A DNA stretch of 64,000 nt from Thermomicrobium roseum DSM 5159 (GCF_000021685.1 NC_011961.1:853739-917738); one strand, 5' to 3'. Shown: positions 9,302 to 18,354, numbered from the stretch's first letter. Program-made: numbers and translations. The notes: generated from the letters alone by a model not told the origin.

Positions 9302-10498
9302 CTAGGCTCCCGGCAGGACCGTGAGCGGCACGCGCTGAGCCAGCGTCCCGTTCAAGAGAACACTCACCGAGTACTCGACCGGCTCGCCGCCGCTTTCGGC
9401 CGGGAGATCGAACGGGAGCGAGACCCAGTTCGCCGGCAAGGTCAGGCCGCTCACCGTTTGCCGGTTCCATTCCTGACCCGCCCGTTCCCACACGACCTCG
9501 AGGACGTCGCTCGGTTGCAGGTCACGCACCAGGACCGCGACGTAGAGCCGAGCCGGACCGCGCACCTGCGTGACGCGCGCTCCCACCGGCACACCGGTAC
9601 CCGGCTCCACAGCCCGAACGATCCGCAGGTCCTCCACCACCGCGTTGCCCACCACGGGAGCCTCCGGTGTCGGCGTCACTCCAGCGATCAGGAAGCTCCC
9701 CTCGGCGATCGGTTGCTGACCGGCGAACACCTGAACGCTGTACAGTCCGGGCGGCAATGGTTCCGCTCGTTGCAGCGTGAAGCTCCGCACGAAGGCCGTG
9801 CGCAACTCGTCGGGTCCCAGTTCGGTCAGGACGCTGCCGTTGACTGACCACCGGCTCCAAAGCTCTTCTTGAAGATCCGGCGGCACATCGGTCAGGATCG
9901 CCACGACTCGTGTCGTCCCGAGCGGAAATTCGCTCATTGCCTGGATCGTACCGCTACCCGAGAAATCGGTCGCGAAAACGAGGCCCGTCTGATCGCTCGC
10001 TGACCCACGCCCGCTCCCCACGGTGAAGACGACCGAATCGACGAAGCGGTCGTCCAAGAACAAGCGAACGCTGTACTCGCCGCTCGGCAGTGGTGTCGCC
10101 GACTGGAACCCGAGCGCGATCCAGCGAGCGCCCCCGATCGATTCGCGAATCTCGCGCTCCGAACGCCCGATCTCGGTTGCGCCGCGGAGCCATACCGCGG
10201 TCAGGCGTGCTCCAGCCGGCATGTCGCTGGCCCGCACGACTAGATAGAGCTGTTTCGCGTTCACCGGGAATGCGCTGCGCTGGTCCTTCGGCGCCTCGTC
10301 GTTCCCGACTTCCATGGCCAGCACCAGCTGCCCGATGATCGGATCGAGGGGTCGAGCCTCGGTATTGGTATCCGGCGTCAGGACGCTCGCCGCAGCCGGT
10401 GTCGGTGTCGGCAATGGCCGCTGGCTCTGCACCACCGGAGCAGTGCATGCGCCCAGGAGGACCATCGCCAAGAGCAGTACCGGAAGTGCTTTGTCCAT
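9302..10498 (-). CDS. Lipoprotein with three tandem Ig-like repeats, unknown function
   Basis: A 398-residue lipoprotein. The N-terminus has a hydrophobic stretch ending in lipobox LLGAC, then a Pro/Thr-rich linker (PLPTPTPAAAS), so it is tethered outside the membrane. Three similar beta domains follow (about residues 65-165, 170-275 and 290-398). Each has the pattern of a long strand, a 'LxAVWxRG/WSVNG/VVWERAG' element and a closing 'PSGEYSVRLFL', 'PPGLYSVQVFA' or 'EPVEYSVSVLL' hairpin. The start codon overlaps the stop of the recombinase gene by one base (TGATG), implying translational coupling. No family name is recognised with certainty. Confidence 0.8.
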   Translation of the reverse strand: MDKALPVLLLAMVLLGACTAPVVQSQRPLPTPTPAAASVLTPDTNTEARPLDPIIGQLVLAMEVGNDEAPKDQRSAFPVNAKQLYLVVRASDMPAGARLTAVWLRGATEIGRSEREIRESIGGARWIALGFQSATPLPSGEYSVRLFLDDRFVDSVVFTVGSGRGSASDQTGLVFATDFSGSGTIQAMSEFPLGTTRVVAILTDVPPDLQEELWSRWSVNGSVLTELGPDELRTAFVRSFTLQRAEPLPPGLYSVQVFAGQQPIAEGSFLIAGVTPTPEAPVVGNAVVEDLRIVRAVEPGTGVPVGARVTQVRGPARLYVAVLVRDLQPSDVLEVVWERAGQEWNRQTVSGLTLPANWVSLPFDLPAESGGEPVEYSVSVLLNGTLAQRVPLTVLPGA

Positions 10499-11502
10499 CA
10501 GCGACCCGCTCCCCTACCGCCCGGTCGCCGGTAGCGACCGAACGCCGCCTGATATTCCTCCGCTGCTTCCTGCGCCGTCAGGTGCACGTAGATCCGCGTC
10601 GTCACCGGAGAAGCATGGCCGAGAATCGTCTGGACGGTCGATTCTCTCACCCGTCTCCGTACGAGCTCGGTCGCCAGTCCGTGTCGGAAGGAATGAGGAG
10701 TCACTGCGAACTCCACGCCGGCCTCCTCGCTGAGCCGACTCACCAGCGCCTGCACCGTCCGCGGGGCGATCGCCTTCCCCGGTTGACCCGGGCGATCTCG
10801 CCCACTGAACGCCGGAAACGCATTCACCCCCCGTCCGCTGTCACCGCGCGCCCGCCAGTACGCTGCCAGCGCCTCGGCGGTCTCGCTGTCGAAGTGTACG
10901 GTACGGCTCTTGCCACCCTTGGCCCGGTAGATCCGCGCTGTGCCGGTTTCCAGGTCGATGTCTTGACGGCGCAACGCACAAAGTTCCGAGACCCGTACCC
11001 CCGTGCGGAAAAGGAACAAGATCAATGCCCTCACCTTGAGTCGGCGGAGCTCCTTGATCGGATCGCTCTCCGGAGCCAGCCGGCGGACATGGTCGACGAT
11101 CCGTTCCAGATCGCTCGTGCGGACATCGGGCGGTGGGGGAGTGAACCGCGGAAGGACGGTTGCGGCCCGCACGCGCAGTTTCTCCGTCGAAAGTCCGGTG
11201 TGGAGATCGAACGAAATCAGGTAACCGTAGAACTTGCGCACCGCTGCGAACGTCGTCTGGGCCGTCCGCATCCGCGAGACTTGCTCGGGCGTTTTGATGT
11301 CGTCGGGTACGAGATCGCGCAAGAACGCGATCGCATGCTCCTCGCGGAGCTCGCTCACCGCTGCCTCGGGCGAAAGCCCTTGCACCTCCTCCAGGTGACG
11401 GAGAAACTTCCGCAACGCCAACGCGTAGGTCGTACGGCTGCGCGGCGAAAGCCGCAGATCATCGAGAAAGCGAGCGACCGCCTCTTCGATCGTGATGCCC
11501 AT
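10498..11502 (-). CDS. XerC/XerD-type tyrosine recombinase
   Basis: A 334-residue tyrosine recombinase. The N-terminal SAM-like core-binding domain (about 1-115) is followed by the catalytic domain. Active-site residues are visible in order: Arg in RTGVRVSELCAL, Lys in RAKGGKSRTV, His-Arg in HSFRHGLATEL, His in LGHASPVTT, and the nucleophilic Tyr in IYVHLT. It cuts and rejoins DNA through a 3'-phosphotyrosine. A role in chromosome dimer resolution is the default reading; no integrase-style arm domain, att site or phage gene is nearby. ATG 11502 is preceded by GGGGAGG with 9-10 bases spacing. A longer frame to 11631 crosses the probable promoter. Confidence 0.9.
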   Translation of the reverse strand: MGITIEEAVARFLDDLRLSPRSRTTYALALRKFLRHLEEVQGLSPEAAVSELREEHAIAFLRDLVPDDIKTPEQVSRMRTAQTTFAAVRKFYGYLISFDLHTGLSTEKLRVRAATVLPRFTPPPPDVRTSDLERIVDHVRRLAPESDPIKELRRLKVRALILFLFRTGVRVSELCALRRQDIDLETGTARIYRAKGGKSRTVHFDSETAEALAAYWRARGDSGRGVNAFPAFSGRDRPGQPGKAIAPRTVQALVSRLSEEAGVEFAVTPHSFRHGLATELVRRRVRESTVQTILGHASPVTTRIYVHLTAQEAAEEYQAAFGRYRRPGGRGAGR

Positions 11503-11529
11503 GGGCTCGCGCCTCCCCATCGCGTCGAG

Positions 11530-11535
11530 ATTATA
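11530..11535 (-). promoter_or_regulatory. Perfect TATAAT -10 element for the recombinase-lipoprotein operon
   Basis: On the minus strand this reads TATAAT. Transcription would begin near 11523, leaving about 20 bases of leader that still contain the GGGGAGG ribosome-binding site of the recombinase. The -35 region 17 bases upstream is only weakly matched (TGGTGA). Confidence 0.45.
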
Positions 11536-11674
11536 GCGTACGGACGCGATATCACCATCGGTCTCACGGCGATGCCCTCTAGACACGTCGATCGACTCGG
11601 TGGTAAGACTAGCCACGAGCCAGCAGGCCACTGCGCCTGTGGGGGTGTTGGCTCAGTACCCGGGGAGTAGTTCG

Positions 11675-12472
11675 ATGCGAATCGTTCGGCTCCTGCCCGC
11701 ATGGGATGAGACCCAGCCACGTGTTCGCGCGGCAATGTTCGAACTTGGCCTCATGGTGAGCCTCTTTTCGCTGTACTTCGTCACGCGGGGAATCGCCGCT
11801 GGACGCGCGTACGATGCGTTCCAAAACGCCTTTTTGGTGATGCGCCTCGAAAGCGCACTCGGTCTCGCGATCGAGCAGCAGCTTCAGCGAATTGTGCTCG
11901 CCACTCCCGTGCTCGTCACCCTCCTCAACGGGATCTACGCTTTTACGCACCTGTGGACAGTGCTCCTGTTCGGCACGTGGGCATTCTTCCGTGTCCCCGA
12001 CCGCTACCGTGAAGTGCGCGCGACCTTCCTCGCCATCCTCGGCGCTGGTCTCTTGTCGTACACTCTGTTCCCGCTCGCTCCGCCCCGCTTTTTTCCCTGG
12101 CGTGGCTTCGTCGACACCCTCGCCCTGATGCGCGGCGTCAACTACGATCACCCGGGAATCGCAACGCTCTACAATCCCTTCGCCGCCATGCCGAGTCTCC
12201 ACGTCGCCTTCGCTGTTTTCGTCTGCCTGGGGCTCTTCCGGTTATCCGGCAATCGCCTGCTGCACGGCGTCGGCATGCTCTATGCCGCTTTGATGACGCT
12301 CGCTGTCATCGGCACCGGAAATCACTACGTCCTCGATTGCCTGGCAGGAACCGCCCTCGCCGCCGCAGCGTGGGCCATCGTCCCGCGGCTCCTCGGCCGC
12401 TCCGCCCGCGAAGCGATCCCCCTCCCTGCGGTCGCTGTCGCTCGCTCCCGATTCGGCCAAGACCGATCGTGA
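11675..12472 (+). CDS. PAP2-superfamily membrane phosphatase
   Basis: A 265-residue integral membrane protein with about six hydrophobic segments. PAP2 signatures are present: PSLHVAFAVF (motif 2 His) and GNHYVLDCLAG (motif 3 with catalytic His and Asp). The first motif is replaced by the LAPPRFFPWRGF region, as in the inositol-phosphoryl/IPC-synthase-like branch (PAP2_3 type). It likely dephosphorylates or transfers a lipid phosphate at the outer membrane face. GGGGAG lies 7 bases before the ATG at 11675. The upstream extension to 11600 has no ribosome-binding site. Confidence 0.88.
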   Translation: MRIVRLLPAWDETQPRVRAAMFELGLMVSLFSLYFVTRGIAAGRAYDAFQNAFLVMRLESALGLAIEQQLQRIVLATPVLVTLLNGIYAFTHLWTVLLFGTWAFFRVPDRYREVRATFLAILGAGLLSYTLFPLAPPRFFPWRGFVDTLALMRGVNYDHPGIATLYNPFAAMPSLHVAFAVFVCLGLFRLSGNRLLHGVGMLYAALMTLAVIGTGNHYVLDCLAGTALAAAAWAIVPRLLGRSAREAIPLPAVAVARSRFGQDRS

Positions 12473-12523
12473 GCATCGTTCTGCTCCCACAGCTCGCGCC
12501 AGCGACTCCGAGCAACCGATACC

Positions 12524-13030
12524 CTATTGCACCGCTTCCTCGGCATAGTTCACGACGGCCCTCGACACCGGCGTCGGCCACTCCCGCTTTTGACTCGACC
12601 AGTCCTGGTCGCGCGGAAAGTCGTCGCCCGAGCACGCACCCCGCTCGTCCATCTGCACCAGCTGCTTTTTCTCGAGTAGAACGCGAACCGATCGCTCGAT
12701 GATGCTGCTCAGGGTTCGCCAGGACCACTCGCGTGGCAAGAAACGGACTCGTCCATCTCGGAACGCGAACGGATAGCCCCGCCGGGCGACGCAACAAAAG
12801 ACGACCACGTTCTCCGTCCGAGCAACCCGGCTCAGAAAAGCGATCGCATCCCCGCTCCGAAGAACAGGATCCACGATGATCGCATGCGGGCGCCACGAAG
12901 ACAGCAAACACTGAGCCTCACCGAGATCGTCTACTCCTCGCACCTGTGCCCATGACTCCAGGGCACGAGCCATCCCCTCCCGAAACGACCTTTCGTCGTC
13001 GACCACCAAGATGCGCCAGCCTGCCTCCAC
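12524..13030 (-). CDS. Atypical response-regulator receiver domain protein
   Basis: A 168-residue protein. The first 120 residues follow a CheY-like receiver: RILVVDDERSFREGMARAL supplies the acidic pair and IIVDPVL the phospho-acceptor Asp (about residue 53). The conserved Thr/Ser after strand 4 is replaced (VVVFCCVARR), and the conserved Lys of strand 5 is missing (VRFLPREW), so normal phosphorylation switching is doubtful. A short polar tail follows, with no DNA-binding output domain. The start is a GTG without a good Shine-Dalgarno. It is an orphan, with no histidine kinase nearby. Confidence 0.65.
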   Translation of the reverse strand: MEAGWRILVVDDERSFREGMARALESWAQVRGVDDLGEAQCLLSSWRPHAIIVDPVLRSGDAIAFLSRVARTENVVVFCCVARRGYPFAFRDGRVRFLPREWSWRTLSSIIERSVRVLLEKKQLVQMDERGACSGDDFPRDQDWSSQKREWPTPVSRAVVNYAEEAVQ

Positions 13031-14217
13031 CGATCGCCCCCGGTCGACTTCCCAACGTCACTATGGTGACCGTTCGGCACGGCTGGCACCCCCACACAGG
13101 CCCGATCGTCCCGGTTTGGCCCCTCCCTCTCGGCCAGGCCGGAAAGCACGCGCGAACCGGGCCCAGTCCTAGGCAGGGAGTCCTCACCCCGGCACTGACG
13201 AGTTGGCGGTCCCCGACCCCTCACCTGGGGTCGCCGACCTTCGCTGCCCCCGACCAGTGAACTCGTGATGGGACCTCGCCAGATCATCCAGTGACGAGTG
13301 CCCTCGCGGATGCATCGGACCTCCAGACGGCAGGCAAGACAAGATCACGGCTGCAGAAACGTTCCTCGCGGACACGATGAGCAAACGCAGCAGACTGGAT
13401 ACCCTGCCTCGCACCACCCGACCCACCGTACCCGATTCTGGCTCGGCAGCAGAAGCGACTGCCAGCGGCCGTGGCAGGTGCGATGCTCGGCAGATCGCGA
13501 CCTCCCAGGATCTCCACCCGGTCACCCGCTCTCTCGCTCCCGGAGACTCGAGCGCAAGGGCTTCTGAGCAGGGCAGGAGAACGACCCAACGCTGCTCCAC
13601 GTGCGGGTCCATCAGCGATCGGCTGGTCCACGCAGCGTATCGTCTCGTCTCCTGCGATGTGCCCAGCTCGCGCTCCGACCATCGCCACGAATCGCCCACT
13701 GCTGCCGAGCGAGCCGATACCAGCAAGCGCTCGCGCAGTCCCGCACCGTCACGTCTCTCGGCCGTGGCCAGTCGCGAGCGAGCTTCCGCACGAGGTTGGC
13801 CAGCTTCTGGCGGAGCTCGGCTTCTCTGGCAGCGTAGACGCTGAACCAGCCACCCTCAGGGCGGACCCGGGACTCGCGATGACTGTCCGCCCGTCGTCGT
13901 ACCGACACCGTAGCGTTGTACCCCCTTTCCCAGCTCAGTCGGGTATCCGGATCTGGTGGGGGTAGACCGGGGTCGAACGCACGCTCGGGGCAGGCAGATG
14001 CGGTTTTTGTGGCTCAGCCGGCCATCCCGACTGATCGCCGACTCTCTGAGCGGCACAAAGCCGATGACGCCCCCAACCGTCCGATCCGTCTCGCTCGAGC
14101 ACACACCGGACGGGGATCGTGCGGTGCTGGTGCGCGGGTCAGACGCTGTCGATCGATGAAGGCCAGCAAAATCTGGCGAGGCAGCCCGGCCAGTGCCGAG
14201 AAGCCAGGGCACTCGGA
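13031..14217. other. Gene-poor stretch with possible decayed coding on the minus strand
   Basis: No complete gene is convincing in these 1.2 kb. Two minus-strand pieces in different frames look protein-like. One is around 13850-13740 (FSVYAAREAELRQKLANL...RDWPRPRDVTV) and the other around 13610-13460 (DPHVEQRWVVLLPCSEALALES...). They could be remnants of one frameshifted gene, but no family is recognised and I would not call it more than possible decay. Confidence 0.35.
13208..13239. repeat. Strong symmetric hairpin in gene-poor spacer
   Basis: Outer arms GGTC/GACC and inner arms CGACCCC/GGGGTCG enclose a six-base loop (TCACCT), with a symmetric CC/CC internal mismatch. There is no following T-run on either strand, so it is not a classic terminator. 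It could be a structured RNA element or a protein-binding site. Confidence 0.5.
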
Positions 14218-14433
14218 TCAGCCCGCCGAAGCAGCGATCGTGTAGCCGGCTGCCTCGATCCCGTTCCGGATCGCTTCCTCGGGCACCTGCTCCTCGCTCA
14301 CGACGCGCACGATTTTTTGCGCGAGGTCCACCTCGATCTCCTGGATTCCCGCGATCTTCCGAAGTTCTTCGGTGATCGCCCGCACGCAGTGCTGGCAACT
14401 CACGTCCGGAACCCGATACGTCCGCGTCACCAT
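14218..14433 (-). CDS. copZ: CopZ-like copper chaperone (heavy-metal-associated domain)
   Basis: A 71-residue single HMA domain of ferredoxin-like fold. The metal site is SCQHC (CxxC) near residue 12, followed by the usual VDLAQKIVRVV strand and an AIRNGIEAAGYTI helix-strand end. Such proteins carry Cu(I) to P-type ATPases in the cytoplasm. ATG 14433 is chosen because GGGAGG precedes it and the product then has the standard HMA length; an extension to 14496 would run through the operator. No copA, csoR or other copper gene is in the window. Expression is probably copper-controlled through the adjacent palindrome. Confidence 0.92.
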   Translation of the reverse strand: MVTRTYRVPDVSCQHCVRAITEELRKIAGIQEIEVDLAQKIVRVVSEEQVPEEAIRNGIEAAGYTIAASAG

Positions 14434-14474
14434 TGCATGCCTCCCACCATCATGATCCTCAGCAATGCCGCTGA

Positions 14475-14528
14475 ATACCCCACAGGGGTATCGCATATCA
14501 CTATACCGCGTGGGTCTGACTCGACCAA
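14475..14528 (-). promoter_or_regulatory. Promoter with CsoR-type operator upstream of copZ
   Basis: The palindrome ATACCCC-ACA-GGGGTAT at 14475-14491 matches the form of CsoR copper-repressor operators, which are pseudo-palindromes with TACCCC and GGGGTA arms. On the minus strand, TTGGTC (14528-14523) and TATAGT (14505-14500) are spaced by 17 bases and would start transcription near 14493. The operator therefore covers the start site, as expected for repression. The CsoR assignment is inferred from the sequence form. Confidence 0.65.
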
Positions 14529-15326
14529 GTCCGCTGCGGGTTTCGCACGCCGAACCTCGTGCTCACTTTTGAAGCTCCCGACGGATCGCCCCCCGCAGCG
14601 AGCCACGTCAGGCTCGCCAGGTACTCTTCTCCTACCGCTGCTCCCCTTTTGAGCCCGGCTGGAGTCCACCCGGGCACCCCAGACGTCCGGTCGTCGGAGC
14701 AGAAGCCGTTGCAACACCACACGCCCGGCCGTGTCGGAATTCGGGGCAGGAGAAACTGCGCGCGGCTCGCACCCGCATCTGGATGGTGGTTTCCTCCGCT
14801 CCGGCACATCGTGCGAGAACCTCACCCATCGATCGAGATCTAGGAAAGCGCGCACGTCTCCATCGAGATCGAGACCGAGGTGAACTCATCATCGCCGAGC
14901 GCGCAGCGTAGAGCGCGGTTTCGTCTCTCCTGAGCAAGGTCAGTCTTCATGCCGCAACGCCCAATCGCCGCCCGGCAGATGCAGTTCCGTCCCAGCCGAG
15001 CGAGCCCGGTTCCCTTTCCCCTCAGCAACGCCGAGCGGCTCGGGCACGCGGAGCGCAGTCGCGGACTCCAGGCACCGCTGCGATCACCAGCGAACCGCCG
15101 GATCGATCGCACCGTACACGACCGGCCGTTCCAGCGGTGTCTCGCGGATATGCCAGTACAGGTTGGGAAGCCCCTGTCGGAGCGCTCTTTCCACACGCCG
15201 GATCTCGACGCGCCTGACCGACGTGACTGTCTCGCTGCATCGCCCCACCCGCTGAAACATGCCGGGAAGCGTCCCCGAACCCCTCATGCGAGGGTGTCTT
15301 GGCGTATCCTTGTCCGGGAGGGAAGC
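14529..15326. other. Non-coding spacer with hairpins
   Basis: No gene is supported. A perfect hairpin GCGAGCC-ACGTCA-GGCTCGC occupies 14598-14617, and a weaker one with GCCCGG/CCGGGC arms follows near 14650. The long plus-strand frame before 15327 lacks a ribosome-binding site and reads as Arg/Pro-rich, unlike the esterase that follows. Confidence 0.4.
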
Positions 15327-16460
15327 GTGTTCAGGCTGGCGCGTACGGTCGGAATCAAGTTCCTCGTCGCCAATCGAGTCCCGCTCGCCGTACTGGATCT
15401 CGTGCTGCGCCTGGCCAGCGCTGCTGCCCTTTCTCCAGCTGGCCGTTACCGCTTTCTCCTGGCCGGAATCCATCCCCGCTCGCTCACTACGACCTTGCGT
15501 CGCGTTCGTCGGCTGCACGACTGGCCTCGCGCTTGGGTGCGTGCCGCTCACGACTATCTGCTTGCCGCGCACGAACGTGCTGTCGCCGGCGAGGTGCGAC
15601 TCGCCGCCGAGTACCAGCGTGTCGCCGCACTCTGCTACCACTTCGCGCATGTCCTGGCGCTCGGTGATCATCGGTACCGGCAACAGCTCTATACCAGCGC
15701 GGTACGCTTGTTCCGCGCCGCAGCGCCACATCTCGAGCGTCCCATCCTCCCGATCGAAATTCCTTGGCACGGTATCGCGCTTCCTGGCTATCTCTGCCTA
15801 CCCAGCGATCGCCCCGCGCCAGTCGTCGTCTTTCTCAATGGGGCGAGCACTGTCAAAGAGGAGATGATCGGGTGGGCTCAACCTTTTCTCGAGCGCGGGC
15901 TCGCCGTCCTCGCGCTCGATACGCCAGGAAGTGGGGAGATCGCCGACAGCGTGCCTGCTGCGCCTGGACAGGAAGATGTCGGCTGGGCTATCGTCGAGGC
16001 GGCCCGCACCTTACCGGGTGTCGATCCGCGCCGCATTGCGCTCCTCGGTGTCAGCCTGCGCGGTGCCTACGCCGTGCAGCTCGCCCACGCTGTCCCCGAG
16101 TTCGCAGCAGCGGTCGCGGTCACTGCTCCCTTCGATCCTCAGCCGTACGTGGGCGCGCTCGGCGAACTTGTCCGTCACGACGTGGCCTTGGCCGCTGGAG
16201 TAACGCCTGAGGATCTTCCCCGTCTCGCACCGACGCTCTCCTTGGAGCCGATCGCACCCTCCCTGCGCACCCCTCTTCTGGTGGTGGGTGCTGGCAACGA
16301 TCTCGTCGTGCCCCCCTCGGAGTCACTGCGCCTCTATCGGGCCGCTGGTAGCATCAAGCACCTGCTCTTTTTCGAGCGGGCGAATCACGTCGCCTTCACT
16401 CACCTGGAGCAATGGACAGCGCTCGCCGCAGCCTGGCTCGCCGTCATGCTTGGGGTCTGA
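15327..16460 (+). CDS. Alpha/beta hydrolase, FrsA/DUF1100-like esterase
   Basis: A 377-residue alpha/beta hydrolase. A helical N-terminal half (about 1-150) precedes the hydrolase core. This is the arrangement of FrsA/DUF1100 and 2,6-dihydroxypseudooxynicotine-hydrolase-type enzymes. The triad is visible as Ser in LLGVSLRGAY, Asp in VVGAGNDLVVPP and His in ERANHVAF. The elbow reads GxSxR instead of GxSxG, which is unusual. The start is GTG 15327, preceded by GGGAGGGAAGC; upstream sequence is non-coding in character. The 3' end overlaps the convergent FtsH-like gene by 17 bp. The substrate is unknown. Confidence 0.83.
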   Translation: MFRLARTVGIKFLVANRVPLAVLDLVLRLASAAALSPAGRYRFLLAGIHPRSLTTTLRRVRRLHDWPRAWVRAAHDYLLAAHERAVAGEVRLAAEYQRVAALCYHFAHVLALGDHRYRQQLYTSAVRLFRAAAPHLERPILPIEIPWHGIALPGYLCLPSDRPAPVVVFLNGASTVKEEMIGWAQPFLERGLAVLALDTPGSGEIADSVPAAPGQEDVGWAIVEAARTLPGVDPRRIALLGVSLRGAYAVQLAHAVPEFAAAVAVTAPFDPQPYVGALGELVRHDVALAAGVTPEDLPRLAPTLSLEPIAPSLRTPLLVVGAGNDLVVPPSESLRLYRAAGSIKHLLFFERANHVAFTHLEQWTALAAAWLAVMLGV

Positions 16461-18342
16461 GCTCAGGTCGCTGTTCCCCACTGTCCGGGGTTTCCCCCTC
16501 ACCGATCAGCGCTGGCTCCTTCGGTACCGCTCCATCCTCGCTCTCCACCACCGCCAGCACGGCCCTTTCCTCGGCTTGCCGCGCCTCCAGTGGCTCCTCG
16601 GGATCGGGAAGCGGCGGGGGAACCACCAACTGGTACTGGCTCAGGATCGATCGCAACTGCTGCTCGTTCAACTCGTCCCGCTGCAGGAGCTCTTCGGCGA
16701 TCGCGGTGACCGCTGCGCGGTTAGCCTCCAGCAACCGCTTGACGTTCTGGAACTGCCGCTGCAACAAGCGCTCGATCCGCTGCTTGCGGTAGAGATCCGG
16801 AACTAGTTGGTTGTAGGTCAGCCCGCTGTAGAGCGATCCGTCCATCCCCCAGGCCGAGACCATGAGGTTAGCCAGATGAGTCGCCTGCGCCAGGTCACTC
16901 GTCGCCCCGGTCATCTGTGTCCCGAGGAAAAGCTCCTCCGCTGCCCGAGCGGCCAGCGCCACCTGGATATCGGCCAACAGCTCTTCTCGGGTCTTGGTGA
17001 AGCGCTCCTCCGTGGGCTTCGTCGCCGAGAAACCCAGAGCCTCGCCGCGCCGGATGATCGAGACCTTGACCACCCGTTCCTTCGGCTGCAGCAGGAATTG
17101 CGCCAGCGCATGTCCCGCCTCGTGATAGGCAATGCGACGCCGCTCCTCGAAGGACATCGTCCGAATCGGCTGCCGCAGCCCCAGCTCGTGCGTTTCCCGC
17201 GCTGCCGTGAAGTCCTCGTACGTGATGTAATTGCGCCCCTCGAAGTGAGCGTGGATCACTGCCTCGTTAATGACGTAGCGGATCGCGGCCGGTGTATAGC
17301 CGATCGTATCGTGCACCATGAAGTCGATCGGGATATTTGGATCGTGCTTGACCTTGCTCAGGTAATACTCGATGATCTCGCGCCGGCCTTCGGCACTGGG
17401 CAGATCGACGACGATCTTTCGATCGAAGCGCCCCGGGCGCAGCAGTGCTGGGTCGAGCGTATCAGGCAAGTTGGTCGCCGCGATCGTCAGCACGGGCGGA
17501 AGTTCGGCCCTCCCTCGTCGCAGTCCCAGTAAGCGGAGGAGGCGCCCGATCAGCGTGACCTCCTGTGGCGGTGGGTCGAGTTGCAAGAGCAGCTCGTTCA
17601 GCATCGCGCTGCCCCCCCACCCGAAGAGCGGCCCCATAAACCCTTGTCCAGCATAGCGCCCGCCGCGCGCTTGGCCGATAGCGTCGATTTCGTCGATGAA
17701 GAGAATGCACGCGCCATACTTCCTGGCCAGCTTGCGCGCCTTGCGATAGAGCATCATGATCCGCAAATTGCTCACGCCGAAGAACATGTTCTGAAATGAG
17801 GGAGCACTCGCGTAGCCGAACGGTACGTTCGCTTCCGTCGAAATGCACTGAGCGAGATACGACTTTCCCGTACCGGGAGGCCCAACGAGCAAGAGCCCCC
17901 GGATCGCCTCGCCCCCCATCTCTTTGAACTCTTTGATCCCTTTGAGCAAGGTCACGATCCGGCGCGCACTCTCCAGCACCTCGGGATTTCCCTTGTAGTC
18001 GGCAAAGCTCACGCCGGTCTCGCCCGGCTTGATCCAGTAGGTCCGGCCTCGTCCGAGGAACCAGAAGATCGCGGCGAACTGAACGATCACGAAGACGATG
18101 GCGAAGGCGATCTGCAACAGCGCAAAGAGAACCGTGAGGACGATCGGTCCCCAGGTTGCCCGCGCTGGCCAAGCCCAGGTGTAGAAGGCATAGCCGAGAG
18201 CAGCCAGCGTCAGCAGGCCGCGAAAGTGGGAGCGAACGAGATCGGCGATCCCGACGATCACGTCGTCGATCTGCTGTTCGAGCTCGTCCCGGTACCGACG
18301 TCGCTCGCGCGGCTTGGGAATGGTCTGTGTTTGTCCTGTCAT
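16444..18342 (-). CDS. Membrane-anchored FtsH-like AAA+ zinc protease
   Basis: A 632-residue FtsH-related protease. Two N-terminal hydrophobic segments (about 41-58 and 64-95) anchor it. The AAA module has Walker A GPPGTGKS, Walker B ILFIDEIDAIG and the second region of homology ending LLRPGRFDR. The M41 peptidase has HEAGH (zinc, catalytic Glu) and the third ligand in GATSDLAQATHLA. It differs from housekeeping FtsH in lacking the periplasmic domain between two separated helices. It also has an insert after the Walker B region (about 30 residues around LLRLLGLRRGRAEL). It is probably a specialised paralogue, in an operon 12 bp after the small membrane protein gene. Confidence 0.88.
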   Translation of the reverse strand: MTGQTQTIPKPRERRRYRDELEQQIDDVIVGIADLVRSHFRGLLTLAALGYAFYTWAWPARATWGPIVLTVLFALLQIAFAIVFVIVQFAAIFWFLGRGRTYWIKPGETGVSFADYKGNPEVLESARRIVTLLKGIKEFKEMGGEAIRGLLLVGPPGTGKSYLAQCISTEANVPFGYASAPSFQNMFFGVSNLRIMMLYRKARKLARKYGACILFIDEIDAIGQARGGRYAGQGFMGPLFGWGGSAMLNELLLQLDPPPQEVTLIGRLLRLLGLRRGRAELPPVLTIAATNLPDTLDPALLRPGRFDRKIVVDLPSAEGRREIIEYYLSKVKHDPNIPIDFMVHDTIGYTPAAIRYVINEAVIHAHFEGRNYITYEDFTAARETHELGLRQPIRTMSFEERRRIAYHEAGHALAQFLLQPKERVVKVSIIRRGEALGFSATKPTEERFTKTREELLADIQVALAARAAEELFLGTQMTGATSDLAQATHLANLMVSAWGMDGSLYSGLTYNQLVPDLYRKQRIERLLQRQFQNVKRLLEANRAAVTAIAEELLQRDELNEQQLRSILSQYQLVVPPPLPDPEEPLEARQAEERAVLAVVESEDGAVPKEPALIGEGETPDSGEQRPELRPQA

Positions 18343-18354
18343 GGGCTACCACCC

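Noticed and set aside
10498..11502. Integrase of a mobile element
   Set aside because: The recombinase is Xer-like, and no tRNA target, att repeats, excisionase or phage genes are nearby.
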